A DNA stretch of 64,000 nt from Burkholderiaceae bacterium (GTDB lineage Bacteria > Pseudomonadota > Gammaproteobacteria > Burkholderiales > Burkholderiaceae_E): contig JAJPES010000030.1 in NCBI GenBank assembly GCA_021166725.1, positions 1 to 64,000 on the forward strand, in the 5' to 3' direction. Below, piece by piece: positions 45,794 to 55,102 of this stretch; position 1 is the stretch's first letter, and every line of letters begins with the position of its first letter. The position numbers and the translations under genes were made by a program. Below the pieces are notes generated by a model. That model saw nothing but the letters and a program-made list of their open reading frames with translations. It searched no databases and had not been told where the DNA came from.

Positions 45794-46624
45794 ATGTCCT
45801 TCCGTCTCCGCTTGCTCGCCGCCTGCGCGGCGCTGATGGCCGCCATGCACGCTTCAGCGCTCGAGCTGCCGCAACAAAGCATCGTGCCGGGTGGCGTTGC
45901 GTTGATCGAGCTCGGCGCATCGGCGCAGCCGCCTGCCGTGCGCTACGGGCAGGAGCCGGTGCTGGTCGTCGGCGACGCCAACGGATGGACCGCGGTGGTG
46001 GGGATCGCGCTGAAGGCCGAAACGGGCGTGGCGCACCTGCTCGTGCATCGCGCAGGCGTGCCCGAGCAGCAAGTGCCGTTCACCATCGAAGCGAAGCGCT
46101 ACGCCGAGCAGCATCTGCAGGTGCCCAAGGGGAAAGTCGACCTGTCGAAGGAAGACCTCGCCCGCTACGAGCGCGAGCGCGTGCATCTCGCGCAGGTGGC
46201 GGCCACGCGCAGCGCGGCTGCGCCCGCTTCGATGGCGTTCGTGCAGCCCACTCCGGGCCCGCGCTCGAGTTCCTTCGGCCTGCGCCGCGTCTTCAACGGC
46301 CAGCCGCGAAATCCGCACAGCGGCATGGACATCGCGGCACCGAGCGGAACGCCGGTGGCCGCGGCAGCAGCGGGCCGCGTGATCGACGTCGGCGACTACT
46401 TCTTCAACGGGAAGACCGTCTGGATAGACCACGGCAGCGGGCTGCTGACGATGTACTGCCACCTGAGCGACGTCGGCGTGAAGAAGGACGACGTCGTGCA
46501 GGCGGGCGACACGATCGGCGCGGTCGGTGCCACCGGTCGGGTGACCGGCGCGCACCTGCACTGGTCGGTGAGCCTGAACCGGGCGATGGTCGACCCGGCA
46601 CTGTTCCTCGGCGCCGAGCCGTGA
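45794..46624 (+). CDS. M23-family peptidase (LytM domain)
   Basis: A 276-residue exported peptidoglycan peptidase. The signal peptide is LRLLAACAALMAAMHASA. The LytM domain spans about residues 155-275, with the Zn ligands in HSGMD and HLHW (GAHLHWSVSLN). The N-terminal part is a beta-rich domain often found in this subgroup. It should cleave peptidoglycan cross-links in the periplasm. ATG 45794 is chosen for the signal peptide; a longer frame begins at 45713. Confidence 0.88.
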   Translation: MSFRLRLLAACAALMAAMHASALELPQQSIVPGGVALIELGASAQPPAVRYGQEPVLVVGDANGWTAVVGIALKAETGVAHLLVHRAGVPEQQVPFTIEAKRYAEQHLQVPKGKVDLSKEDLARYERERVHLAQVAATRSAAAPASMAFVQPTPGPRSSSFGLRRVFNGQPRNPHSGMDIAAPSGTPVAAAAAGRVIDVGDYFFNGKTVWIDHGSGLLTMYCHLSDVGVKKDDVVQAGDTIGAVGATGRVTGAHLHWSVSLNRAMVDPALFLGAEP

Positions 46625-46649
46625 CGCCTTGCGCGGAGAAAGTCCGCGC

Positions 46650-47849
46650 GTGAGCGCGTCCGCGTCGCGGCGCCCGGCCATCCCGGCGGCAATCTGGGCG
46701 CTCGGAGGGGTCAGCCTGCTGATGGACGTCTCGTCGGAGATGATCCACAGCCTGCTGCCACTGTTCCTCGTCACGACGCTCGGCGCCGGCGCCTTCGCCG
46801 TCGGGGTGATCGAGGGCATCGCCGAATCGACGGCACTGATCGTCAAGGTGTTCTCCGGCGCGCTGAGCGACTACCTCGGCCGTCGCAAGGGGCTTGCGAT
46901 ACTCGGCTACGCCTTGGGCGCCGCGACCAAGCCGCTGTTCGCGGTCGCCACCGGCGCCGGACTCGTGCTCGCCGCGCGTTTCGTCGACCGCATCGGCAAG
47001 GGCATCCGCGGTGCGCCGCGCGACGCGCTGGTCGCCGACCTCACGCCGCCCGAGGTCCGCGGCGCGGCCTTCGGGCTGCGGCAAGCGCTCGACACCGTCG
47101 GCGCGTTCGCCGGGCCGCTGCTCGCCACGGCGCTGATGCTGTTGTGGGCGGACGACTTCCGCGCCGTGTTCTGGGTCGCGGTCGTACCCGCGGTGCTCGC
47201 CGTGGCGCTGCTCGTCGTCGGCGTACACGAGCCGTCGACGCCGCACGTCGGTCGCAGAACGAACCCGATCCGAAGCGACAACCTCGCGCGACTGAGCGCC
47301 GGGTACTGGTGGATCGTCGCCGTCGGCGCGGTGTTCACGCTCGCGCGCTTCAGCGAGGCGTTCCTCGTGCTGCGCGCGCAGCAGGCAGGCATCGCGATCG
47401 CGTTCGTGCCGATGGTCATGGTCGCGATGAACGTCGTGTACTCGCTCACCGCATATCCGTTCGGACGACTCGCGGATCGCGTGGACCATCGCACGCTGCT
47501 GGCGTGGGGCCTCGTCGTGCTGCTCGCGGCCGACCTGGTGCTCGCGCTCGACCCCGGCCCGCGAACCATGCTCGCGGGCGTCGCGCTGTGGGGCGTGCAC
47601 ATGGGGATGACGCAGGGACTGCTCGCGACGATGATCGCGGCCGCCGCGCCCACCGACCTGCGCGGAACCGCGTTCGGCTTCTTCAACCTGGTGAGCGGCA
47701 TCGCGATGCTCGTGGCGAGCGTACTCGCCGGCTACGTCTGGCAACGCTGGGGCGCCAGGTTCACGTTCTACGCGGGCGCTGCATTCTGCGTTGCCGCCTT
47801 CGTGCTGCTGGCTTCGAAACGGGGAGCGAGCGCCGCCGGTCCGCCGTGA
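46650..47849 (+). CDS. MFS transporter, chromosomal homologue of the island one
   Basis: A 399-residue major facilitator with GALSDYLGRRKGLAILGYAL after helix 2. It is highly similar from end to end to the island protein at 32312-33493. GTG 46650 follows the peptidase stop by 25 bp. The substrate is unknown. The open frame on the opposite strand over this gene is a shadow. Confidence 0.9.
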   Translation: MSASASRRPAIPAAIWALGGVSLLMDVSSEMIHSLLPLFLVTTLGAGAFAVGVIEGIAESTALIVKVFSGALSDYLGRRKGLAILGYALGAATKPLFAVATGAGLVLAARFVDRIGKGIRGAPRDALVADLTPPEVRGAAFGLRQALDTVGAFAGPLLATALMLLWADDFRAVFWVAVVPAVLAVALLVVGVHEPSTPHVGRRTNPIRSDNLARLSAGYWWIVAVGAVFTLARFSEAFLVLRAQQAGIAIAFVPMVMVAMNVVYSLTAYPFGRLADRVDHRTLLAWGLVVLLAADLVLALDPGPRTMLAGVALWGVHMGMTQGLLATMIAAAAPTDLRGTAFGFFNLVSGIAMLVASVLAGYVWQRWGARFTFYAGAAFCVAAFVLLASKRGASAAGPP

Positions 47850-47878
47850 AGACGAATGGCGTGAGGCAGAATCGTTCC

Positions 47879-49771
47879 ATGCGCGTCTTCCTGCTCGCCG
47901 CATTCCTCGCCGTCGGCGCTGCGCAGGCAACGTCGGCGCAGGCGTCGTCCACGACAGCCCCGCCGCACGAAGTTCCCGACACGATGGCGCAACGCATGCA
48001 GGCGTGCGTGGCCTGCCACGGCGAGGAAGGACGCGCCACGCCGGACGGATACCTGCCGCGCATCGCCGGGAAGCCGGCCGGCTACCTGTACGAGCAATTG
48101 CGCAATTTCCGCGAGGGCAGGCGCCGGAACGCGGCGATGAGCCGGTTGCTCGCGAACCTGTCCGACGAATATCTGAAGGAGATCGGCGCGCATTTCGCCT
48201 CGCTCGACCTGCCTTTTCCGCCGCCGCAGCCGAGTGCAGCGCCTGCCGACACGCTGGCGCGCGGCGAAACGCTGGTGCGGCACGGCGACGCGTCGCGCGA
48301 ACTCCCCGCCTGCGCAGCGTGTCACGGCGAGACGCTCACCGGCGTGCGGCCCGATGTTCCCGGATTGCTCGGATTGCCGCGTGACTATCTCGCGGCGCAG
48401 ATCGGCGCGTGGAAGAACGGCTTGCGCCATGCTGCCGCGCCCGACTGCATGGCGACGGTCGCCGGGCGCCTCGCACCGGTCGACGTCAACGCGATCGCGA
48501 ACTGGCTCGCTTCGCAACCGGTACCCCGCGATGCAGCGCCCGCCGCCACCTTTGGCGACGAACCGCCGATGCGCTGCGGAAGCATCGGACAGCGTACGGC
48601 GGCGTCACCCGCGCCGCTCGCCAAGGCCGCGCGAGATGCGACGACCGAACGCGGCGCGTATCTCGCGCGACTCGGCAACTGCCGCGGTTGCCACACCGAG
48701 GCCGGAGCGCCGCCCTTCTCCGGCGGACGCGCGATCGACACGCCCTTCGGCACCGTCCACGGCACGAACCTCACACCCGATGCCGAGACCGGCATCGGCG
48801 ACTGGTCGGCCGACGACTTCTGGAACGCGATGCACGAAGGCCGCGCGAAGGACGGCCGCCTGCTCTACCCGGCGTTCCCCTACCCGTACTTCACGCTGGT
48901 CACGCGTGAAGATTCCGACGCCCTCTACGCCTTCCTGCGCAGCGTACCCGCGGTGCGCAAGCCGAACCGTCCCCACGCGCTGCGTTTCCCGTTCGATCGC
49001 CAGGCCTCGCTCTCGTTCTGGCGCGCGATGTCGTTCGAACCGGCGCGCTTCGAGGCGGACGCGCAACGCTCGGCCGAGTGGAACCGGGGCGCATACCTGG
49101 TACGAGGCCTCGGCCACTGCGGCGCCTGCCATTCGCCACGCGACTTCCTCGGCGCGGCAGTAACGTCGGCGGAACTCGCCGGCGAGACGCTGCCGGCCGG
49201 CGAATGGTATGCGCCGTCGCTGACCGATCCGGCGCAGGCGGGCGCGACGGTGCGCAGCATCGACGAAATGGTCGGCCTGCTGAAGACCGGTCGCAGCGCG
49301 CACGCCAGCGCGCTCGGGCCGATGGCCGAAATCGTCTTCGACAGCCTGCAGCACGTCTCCGACGCAGATCTGCGTGCGATGGTCGTCTTTCTTCGATCGC
49401 TGCCGCAGGACAAGACCGGCGCAGCGGCGGCGCCGATGCCCGGCGCGCAAGCGATGGTCCGCGGCAGAAAGCTCTACGAGGATCGCTGCGCCGACTGCCA
49501 CGGCAAGCAGGGACAGGGCGCGCGCGGAGCGATCCCGGCACTCGACGGCAACCGCGTCGTCACCATGTCGCCGCCGACCAACCTGATCCGCATCGTGCTG
49601 GACGGAGGATTTCCACCGGCAACCGCCGGCAATCCGCGGCCCTACGGGATGCCGCCGTTCGCGCAGTCGCTGGGCGACGAAGAACTGGCCGCGCTCGCCA
49701 CGTTCCTGCGAAACGCCTGGGGCAACCGCGCGAGCCCGGTCAGCACTCTCGACATCCTGCGGCATCGGTGA
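47879..49771 (+). CDS. Five-haem c-type cytochrome, c4-like plus triheme fusion
   Basis: A 630-residue exported cytochrome with five CxxCH sites: CVACH, CAACH, CRGCH, CGACH and CADCH. Residues about 1-205 resemble a diheme cytochrome c4 (YLYEQLRNFREGRR, then YLAAQIGAWKNG). Residues about 235-630 resemble the triheme cytochrome subunit of membrane alcohol or gluconate dehydrogenases (NLTPDAETGIGDWSADDFWN, YPAFPYPYFT, MPPFAQSLGDEEL). Signal peptide LLAAFLAVGAAQATSAQA. No dehydrogenase subunit is beside it. It could link a periplasmic dehydrogenase to an oxidase. Confidence 0.85.
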   Translation: MRVFLLAAFLAVGAAQATSAQASSTTAPPHEVPDTMAQRMQACVACHGEEGRATPDGYLPRIAGKPAGYLYEQLRNFREGRRRNAAMSRLLANLSDEYLKEIGAHFASLDLPFPPPQPSAAPADTLARGETLVRHGDASRELPACAACHGETLTGVRPDVPGLLGLPRDYLAAQIGAWKNGLRHAAAPDCMATVAGRLAPVDVNAIANWLASQPVPRDAAPAATFGDEPPMRCGSIGQRTAASPAPLAKAARDATTERGAYLARLGNCRGCHTEAGAPPFSGGRAIDTPFGTVHGTNLTPDAETGIGDWSADDFWNAMHEGRAKDGRLLYPAFPYPYFTLVTREDSDALYAFLRSVPAVRKPNRPHALRFPFDRQASLSFWRAMSFEPARFEADAQRSAEWNRGAYLVRGLGHCGACHSPRDFLGAAVTSAELAGETLPAGEWYAPSLTDPAQAGATVRSIDEMVGLLKTGRSAHASALGPMAEIVFDSLQHVSDADLRAMVVFLRSLPQDKTGAAAAPMPGAQAMVRGRKLYEDRCADCHGKQGQGARGAIPALDGNRVVTMSPPTNLIRIVLDGGFPPATAGNPRPYGMPPFAQSLGDEELAALATFLRNAWGNRASPVSTLDILRHR

Positions 49772-49823
49772 GGCTTCGACTCGCGCATAATCACCGCCTC
49801 GCGAAAACGCGCAGGATCGAATC

Positions 49824-50810
49824 GTGAACGAAAGAATCCGGCTCGGCATTGCCGGCTATGGAAACCTCGGCCGCGGAGTGGAGGCGGCCATCGCGCAGAA
49901 CCCCGACACCGAACTCGTCGGCATCTTCACGCGCCGCAACCCGGAATCGGTGCGACCGCTGTCACCGAAGATCGCCGTACATCCGCTGGACGGCATCGAC
50001 GCCTTCGCCGATCGCATCGACGTGCTCGTGCTGTGCGGCGGCTCGAAGGCCGACCTGCCCGAGCAGGGACCGGCGCTGGCCGCGCGCTTCAACACCGTGG
50101 ACAGCTTCGACACGCACGCACGCATTCCGCAGTACTTCGAAGCGGTCGATGCCGCTGCGCGCGCGGGCGGCAAGGTGTCGATCATTGCCGTCGGCTGGGA
50201 TCCGGGCCTGTTTTCGCTGGCACGGCTGTACGGCGAGTCGGTGCTCGCGCAGGGCGCCACCTACACCTTCTGGGGGCGCGGGCTGAGCCAGGGGCATTCG
50301 GATGCGATCCGCCGCGTGCCCGGCGTGCGGGCAGGCGTGCAGTACACGGTGCCGGTGTCGGACGCGATCGAACGCGTGCGTCGCGGCGAGAACCCGTCGC
50401 TGTCGACCCGCGAGAAGCACACGCGCGAGTGCTGGGTCGTGCTCGACGAAGGCGCCGACGCGCGCGCCGTCGAGCACGCGATCCGCTCGATGCCCGATTA
50501 CTTCGCCGACTACGACACTACCGTGCACTTCATCGACGAGGCGACGCTGCATCGCGAGCACTCGGCGATGCCGCACGGCGGCTTCGTCATCCGCACCGGC
50601 ACGACCGGCGAGCGCACGTCGCAGGCGCTCGAGTTCTCGTTGAAGCTCGACAGCAACCCGGAGTTCACGGCGAGCGTGCTGGTCGCCTATGCGCGCGCGG
50701 CCGCGCGCCTGTCGCGAAGCGGCCAGGCCGGCGCGCGCACGGTGTTCGACGTCGCCCCGGCACTGCTGTCGCCGAAAAGCGCGGCCGCTTTGCGCGCCGA
50801 ACTCCTGTGA
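49824..50810 (+). CDS. ddh: meso-Diaminopimelate D-dehydrogenase-like enzyme
   Basis: A 328-residue NADPH-dependent enzyme. It makes meso-diaminopimelate in one step from tetrahydrodipicolinate, serving lysine and cell-wall synthesis. The N-terminus is GIAGYGNLGRGVEAAI (NADP motif), and later come GWDPGLFSLARLYGESVL, WGRGLSQGHSDAIRRVPGVR and MPHGGFVIRTGTTG, strong Ddh features. Length is normal (about 325). GTG start 49824. Most betaproteobacteria use the succinylase route, so this may be an additional path. Confidence 0.88.
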   Translation: MNERIRLGIAGYGNLGRGVEAAIAQNPDTELVGIFTRRNPESVRPLSPKIAVHPLDGIDAFADRIDVLVLCGGSKADLPEQGPALAARFNTVDSFDTHARIPQYFEAVDAAARAGGKVSIIAVGWDPGLFSLARLYGESVLAQGATYTFWGRGLSQGHSDAIRRVPGVRAGVQYTVPVSDAIERVRRGENPSLSTREKHTRECWVVLDEGADARAVEHAIRSMPDYFADYDTTVHFIDEATLHREHSAMPHGGFVIRTGTTGERTSQALEFSLKLDSNPEFTASVLVAYARAAARLSRSGQAGARTVFDVAPALLSPKSAAALRAELL

Positions 50811-50873
50811 ACGCGCGCCCGGGAAGGCGAGGAACCGCGCTTGCAGGGAGCTGCGCGATGACGACGAACCGCG

Positions 50874-51206
50874 ATGGCGATTAACCGGGATTATTCCGCG
50901 CGCGAGCCCTCGCGCGCGGAAGTCGATGCGCTGTCCGGCGCCACGCTCGTCGAGTTCGGCACGCCGTGGTGCGGCTACTGCAGCCGCACGCAACCGATGC
51001 TCGAGGCGGCGCTGGCCGACGCGCCCGACGTGCGCCACCTGAAGATCGAGGACGGGCCGGGGCGGCGCCTGGGACGCTCGTTCGGCGTGAAGCTGTGGCC
51101 CACGCTCGTCTTCCTGAACGACGGCCGGGAGGTCGCGCGCCTCGTACGGCCGCCCCGCAGGGAAGCCATCGTCGAGGCGCTCGAGCGCCAGCGCGAAGCG
51201 CGCTGA
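50874..51206 (+). CDS. Thioredoxin-like protein
   Basis: A 110-residue thioredoxin fold with active site TPWCGYCSRTQPML and the cis-Pro segment KLWPTLVFLNDG. There is no signal peptide, so it is cytoplasmic. The CGYC pair differs from the CGPC of classical thioredoxin. It lies 63 bp after ddh. The partner is unknown. Confidence 0.88.
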   Translation: MAINRDYSAREPSRAEVDALSGATLVEFGTPWCGYCSRTQPMLEAALADAPDVRHLKIEDGPGRRLGRSFGVKLWPTLVFLNDGREVARLVRPPRREAIVEALERQREAR

Positions 51207-51253
51207 GACCCGCGTCGCGCTCGGCCGCCGCGAACGCAAAGCGCCGCGCCGCG

Positions 51254-51661
51254 TCAGTTGCCGCGAGCGCGCACCACCTCGATCAGCGCGTTCAGCGCGT
51301 CGGTCAGCGTGAAGATGCCGAGGAAAGTGCCGTCGGCTTCGTGAACGAGCACGCTGCCGATCTTGCGATCGGACATCGTGAGCGCGACCTCGTCCAGCGG
51401 CGTCTCTGCCTTCACCGAGACGGGGTCGGTAGACATGATGTCGCCGGCGAGCACATGCAACCGGTGCGCGCTGCTCAGACCCTGCGCAACGCGCAGGTCT
51501 CGGTCGCTGACCAGGCCGACGACCTTGCCGTCACGAACGATCGGCAGGTGGCGCACGCCGTAGGTCGTCATCATCGCGCGCAACTCGTCGATCGAAGTGT
51601 TCTCGGTCGCGGTGACAGGGTTGGGGGTGGTGAATTCCTCGACCGGCTTTCTCGGGCTCAT
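51254..51661 (-). CDS. Two-CBS-domain protein
   Basis: A 135-residue protein made of a CBS pair: TPNPVTATENTSIDELRAMM through VGLVSDRDLR, and MSTDPVSVKAETPLDEVALT through LGIFTLTDAL. CBS pairs bind adenine nucleotides and act as energy sensors. No effector domain is attached. It is convergent with the thioredoxin gene. Confidence 0.9.
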   Translation of the reverse strand: MSPRKPVEEFTTPNPVTATENTSIDELRAMMTTYGVRHLPIVRDGKVVGLVSDRDLRVAQGLSSAHRLHVLAGDIMSTDPVSVKAETPLDEVALTMSDRKIGSVLVHEADGTFLGIFTLTDALNALIEVVRARGN

Positions 51662-51769
51662 CGTTCCCTCCGTGGCGACTCGCCTCGCCGCTCAGCGGCA
51701 AGACCAGTCTTTCCGTGACTGTCGCATTATCGCTTCAGCCGCGGGAACGGCGATTGCCGCATCCCGTCG

Positions 51770-52813
51770 ATGAAGACAGACCGCATCGTCCACGAGAGCT
51801 CGCCGATCCCCCGCTTCGCGCAGATCGAGCCCATCGGCCGCTGCAACCTCGCGTGCCGGATGTGCACCGTCAACGAGCGCATCGACGCGGTCGGCGAGAT
51901 GTCGATCGAGCGGTTCCATTCGCTGCTCGACCAGATGCCGGGACTCGAGACGCTGCACCTGCAGGGCCTGGGCGAGCCGATGCTGCATCCGCGGTTCTTC
52001 GACATGGTCGAGCTGGCCGCCTCGCGCGGAATCCGCGTCTCGGCGAACACGAACCTGACGCTGCTCACCCCGGCGCGCGCGTTGCGCTGCGTCTCGTGCG
52101 GACTCGCGTCGCTGTCGGTGTCGATCGACGGCGCGTCACGGGAGGTCTACCAGTCGATCCGTCGAAAGGCGTCCTTCGACAAGGTCGTGCGCAATCTCGG
52201 CAGGCTGATGCGCGCGCGCGAAGAGCAGGGAAGCCGCCTCGAGGTGCGCGGCGTCATGGTGCTGATGCGCGCGAACCTCGACGAACTGCCCGCACTCGTA
52301 CGGCTGCTGCACGCGCACAACGTCGCGGAACTGCTCGTGCAGCGACTGTCGAGCGACCTCGAGCAGCCCGGGCTTGCGCCGGGCTACATTCCGATCCGCG
52401 ACTACGTGAGGAATGCCCAGTTGCGCGGCGGCGACTTCGCACATGCGCAGCAGGTGTTCGACGAGGCGCGAAAGCTTGCGCGCTCTCTGGGATTGCGGCT
52501 GCACCTGCCGCGCCTGGCGCCGAGAGGCGAAGCGCCGGTCGCGAACAACGAGCCGCCAGCGGACGACACGCTGCCGCGCTGCCGCTGGCCATGGGAGCAG
52601 CTCTACGTCACCGCGGCGGGGGAGCTGCTGCCGTGCTGCATGGTGGCGACCGCCGACCGCGCGACTTTCGGCAACGTCTTCGACGGCGAGGCAGGCAGCG
52701 CCTTGCAGGCCCGTTGGTACTCGCCGCAGGCAGACGCCTTTCGCCGGGCGCTGGCCTCCGATTCGCCGCCTGAGGTATGCCGTGGCTGCGCGCTGTATCG
52801 CGGGACGTTCTAG
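51770..52813 (+). CDS. Radical SAM protein with SPASM-like C-terminus
   Basis: A 347-residue iron-sulphur enzyme. The SAM cluster motif is CNLACRMC (residues about 26-33), preceded by IEPIGR. GLGEP and VSIDGASREVYQSIRRKASF follow in the barrel. The C-terminal region has a SPASM-type Cys set (LPRCRWPWEQLYVTAAGELL, then PCCMVAT, and CRGCALYRGTF). Such enzymes modify peptides or small molecules. No precursor peptide gene is obvious nearby, so the substrate is unknown. Confidence 0.85.
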   Translation: MKTDRIVHESSPIPRFAQIEPIGRCNLACRMCTVNERIDAVGEMSIERFHSLLDQMPGLETLHLQGLGEPMLHPRFFDMVELAASRGIRVSANTNLTLLTPARALRCVSCGLASLSVSIDGASREVYQSIRRKASFDKVVRNLGRLMRAREEQGSRLEVRGVMVLMRANLDELPALVRLLHAHNVAELLVQRLSSDLEQPGLAPGYIPIRDYVRNAQLRGGDFAHAQQVFDEARKLARSLGLRLHLPRLAPRGEAPVANNEPPADDTLPRCRWPWEQLYVTAAGELLPCCMVATADRATFGNVFDGEAGSALQARWYSPQADAFRRALASDSPPEVCRGCALYRGTF

Positions 52814-52922
52814 CGCGCGAGCGTTTCGGGGGCTGGCGACCCGGAATGCGCGCAGAGCGCGCATTCCACGCCACGTCGTTCCGGCAGTCGGCTCCGGCAG
52901 TCGACAGCCTCCCGATACCCGT

Positions 52923-53606
52923 TCACTCCCCGAACAGACGCCGCCGCCAGTCCTCGATGCTGCGCGTCTCGAGGCGACGCTCGAACAGGCGTCGCCACGA
53001 CTGCACGAGCGGCAAATGCAGAGCCGGCTCGAGATCCGCGTCGCTCGACCCGCTCCGATAGAGAAGACGCAGCAGGCGATCGAGCGGCCATTCGGGATAC
53101 GGCCGCTCGACGAGTTCGATCGAATCGCCGGCGCGCAACTCGCCGGGCGCGAGAACGCGGCAATACCATCCGGTGCGCGCCTGATCCTGCACGCGGCGCG
53201 CCATGTCGGGCACCCCGAAGCGATGATTCAGCTTCCAGCACGGCTGGCGCGCCTGCGAGACCTGCAGCACGGCGCTGCCGACGCGCACCGTATCGGCCAG
53301 GCACACGTCGCCTTCGAGCAGTCCTTCGACGTGCAGGTTCTCGCCGAACGCGCCCGGCTTGCCGAGCACCGGCAACGAGCCGAGCTCGTCGATCCAGTGC
53401 GCATAGTGCTCGTGCGCATACAGGTGGACGGCCTTGTCCGGCCCGCCGTGCGCGCGACGGTCGCCCTGCTCGTCGCCGTCCAGCCCTTCCAGGCCGACGC
53501 GCACGGGATCGACCCGCTCGCGCTTGTCGATCGCGCTGACGAAGCGGGCGCCGAGGGGCTGCACCCGCCCGGTCAGCACGGCGCGAACGCGGCCGATCAC
53601 ACTCAT
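52923..53606 (-). CDS. MOSC-domain protein (YiiM type)
   Basis: A 227-residue protein with the MOSC core: GDRRAHGGPDKAVHLYAHEH, GAFGENLHVEGL, and the conserved Cys in VSQARQPCWKLNHRFG. MOSC proteins handle molybdenum cofactor or, as YiiM, reduce N-hydroxylated compounds. ATG 53606 lies 4 bases after the amidase stop, so it is probably the last gene of the amide operon. Confidence 0.88.
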   Translation of the reverse strand: MSVIGRVRAVLTGRVQPLGARFVSAIDKRERVDPVRVGLEGLDGDEQGDRRAHGGPDKAVHLYAHEHYAHWIDELGSLPVLGKPGAFGENLHVEGLLEGDVCLADTVRVGSAVLQVSQARQPCWKLNHRFGVPDMARRVQDQARTGWYCRVLAPGELRAGDSIELVERPYPEWPLDRLLRLLYRSGSSDADLEPALHLPLVQSWRRLFERRLETRSIEDWRRRLFGE

Positions 53607-53610
53607 ACGA

Positions 53611-55068
53611 TCAAATCGACGGATGGTGCCCAGCCCAAGGCGCGTCGTTCTCGAACGCATCTGCGATGCGGAACACCGAGAGATCATCGTACGGCTGCCC
53701 GACGATCTGAATACCGGTCGGCACGCCGCTCGACGAGGCGAATCCCGACGGTACCGACATCACCGGGCATTGGCTCAGGATGTTGAACGGATACGTGAGC
53801 GCCCATTGCAGGTAGGCATCTACCGGCTGCCCGTCGATCCTGAAGTTGCGATCGTCATTGGCGTGTTCCGCGGCGATTGCGGGCACCGCCAGCGTCGGGC
53901 AAACCAGGACGTCGTACTCGGCGAACACCTTCGCAAGAACCTTCCACATGCGGGTACGAGCGAGCTCGGTCTGCTTGACCCGCACTGCACTGTGATTCTG
54001 TCCCCGCTGTATCAAACCGCGTACGAACGGGTCCATCTTGTACTGCCATTGCGTCATGTGCTGCTCCGCAATAGCCGCGAACAGCCCCTCCCAATGCGTG
54101 ACCCAGGCGTCGTACGCTTCGTCATTCCAATCGAGATCGATCTGGTCGACCTTGCAACCAATGGCTTCCAGGCGTTTCACCGCCGTAGCCGTGTTCTCGG
54201 CCACTTCGGCATCGATCTCGAAGTAGCCGAGATTCGGCGAGTACGCGACGCGCATACCCTTCGGATCAGCGGGCTTGTGGGGAATTTCGATTCTCCCCGG
54301 CAGCGACATGATGTCCATCGGATGCTGGCCATTGGTCAGGTTCAACGCCAACGCCGAATCGCGTACCGTGCGCGTGATGGTGCCCACATGGAGAATCTGC
54401 TCGAAATACGTTTCGAGCAGGCACGCCGGATTGCGCCCGAACGGCGGCTTGTAGCCTACCAATCCGTTGGCCGAAGCCGGCATCCGGATCGATCCGCCGC
54501 CGTCGTCGCCCGTCGCGATCGTCGCCATTCCAGTGGCGACGGCAACTGCCGAACCGCCGGAGGAGCCGCAGCTGCTGAACTCCGGATTCCACGGATTGCG
54601 GGTGACTCCATACAACGGACTATGACAGTGACCCGCATGCGCGAACTCGGGCGTCGTGGTGCGGATATGAACAATTGCTCCGGCGTCGAGCAGGCGCTGG
54701 ATAACGGGAAGCGTGTAGTCAGCAGGCGTGTTCTCGAAGATCTTCGACCCCCAACTCGTGCGCATCCCCTCGATCGGGTGCAACTCCTTGGCCGCCAAGG
54801 GCACACCGTCCAGTGGCCTGGCTTTGCCCTGCGCGTACCGCTTCTCGGCTTCGCCGGCCTGCGCCATCGCCTTCTCGTAGAAGCGGTTCGTGATGGCATT
54901 GACCTTCGGGTTGACCGCTTCACAACGGTCGATCACGGCGCGCATGAGTTCTACGGGCGACAGCGATCGCTCGCGAAAGCGCCGCGTCGCTTCCTCGACC
55001 GTCAAGTAACAGATCTCGTTGGCGCTCGTCTCCTTGGCTCGAACGTCCGCTTTCGCAACAGTGCTCAT
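53611..55068 (-). CDS. Amidase (amidase-signature family)
   Basis: A 485-residue hydrolase with the Ser-cisSer-Lys triad: Lys in DGVPLAAKELHPIEG, and the two Ser in FSSCGSSGGSAVAVATGM and DDGGGSIRMPASANGLVG. It releases ammonia from a carboxamide. It directly follows the ABC transporter genes on the same strand, so it probably hydrolyses the imported amide in the cytoplasm. ATG 55068 gives MSTVAKADV; an in-frame extension upstream lies in the intergenic gap. Confidence 0.9.
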   Translation of the reverse strand: MSTVAKADVRAKETSANEICYLTVEEATRRFRERSLSPVELMRAVIDRCEAVNPKVNAITNRFYEKAMAQAGEAEKRYAQGKARPLDGVPLAAKELHPIEGMRTSWGSKIFENTPADYTLPVIQRLLDAGAIVHIRTTTPEFAHAGHCHSPLYGVTRNPWNPEFSSCGSSGGSAVAVATGMATIATGDDGGGSIRMPASANGLVGYKPPFGRNPACLLETYFEQILHVGTITRTVRDSALALNLTNGQHPMDIMSLPGRIEIPHKPADPKGMRVAYSPNLGYFEIDAEVAENTATAVKRLEAIGCKVDQIDLDWNDEAYDAWVTHWEGLFAAIAEQHMTQWQYKMDPFVRGLIQRGQNHSAVRVKQTELARTRMWKVLAKVFAEYDVLVCPTLAVPAIAAEHANDDRNFRIDGQPVDAYLQWALTYPFNILSQCPVMSVPSGFASSSGVPTGIQIVGQPYDDLSVFRIADAFENDAPWAGHHPSI

Positions 55069-55102
55069 TTCGGTGACTCCATGCGAGGAATAGAGACGCC
55101 GC

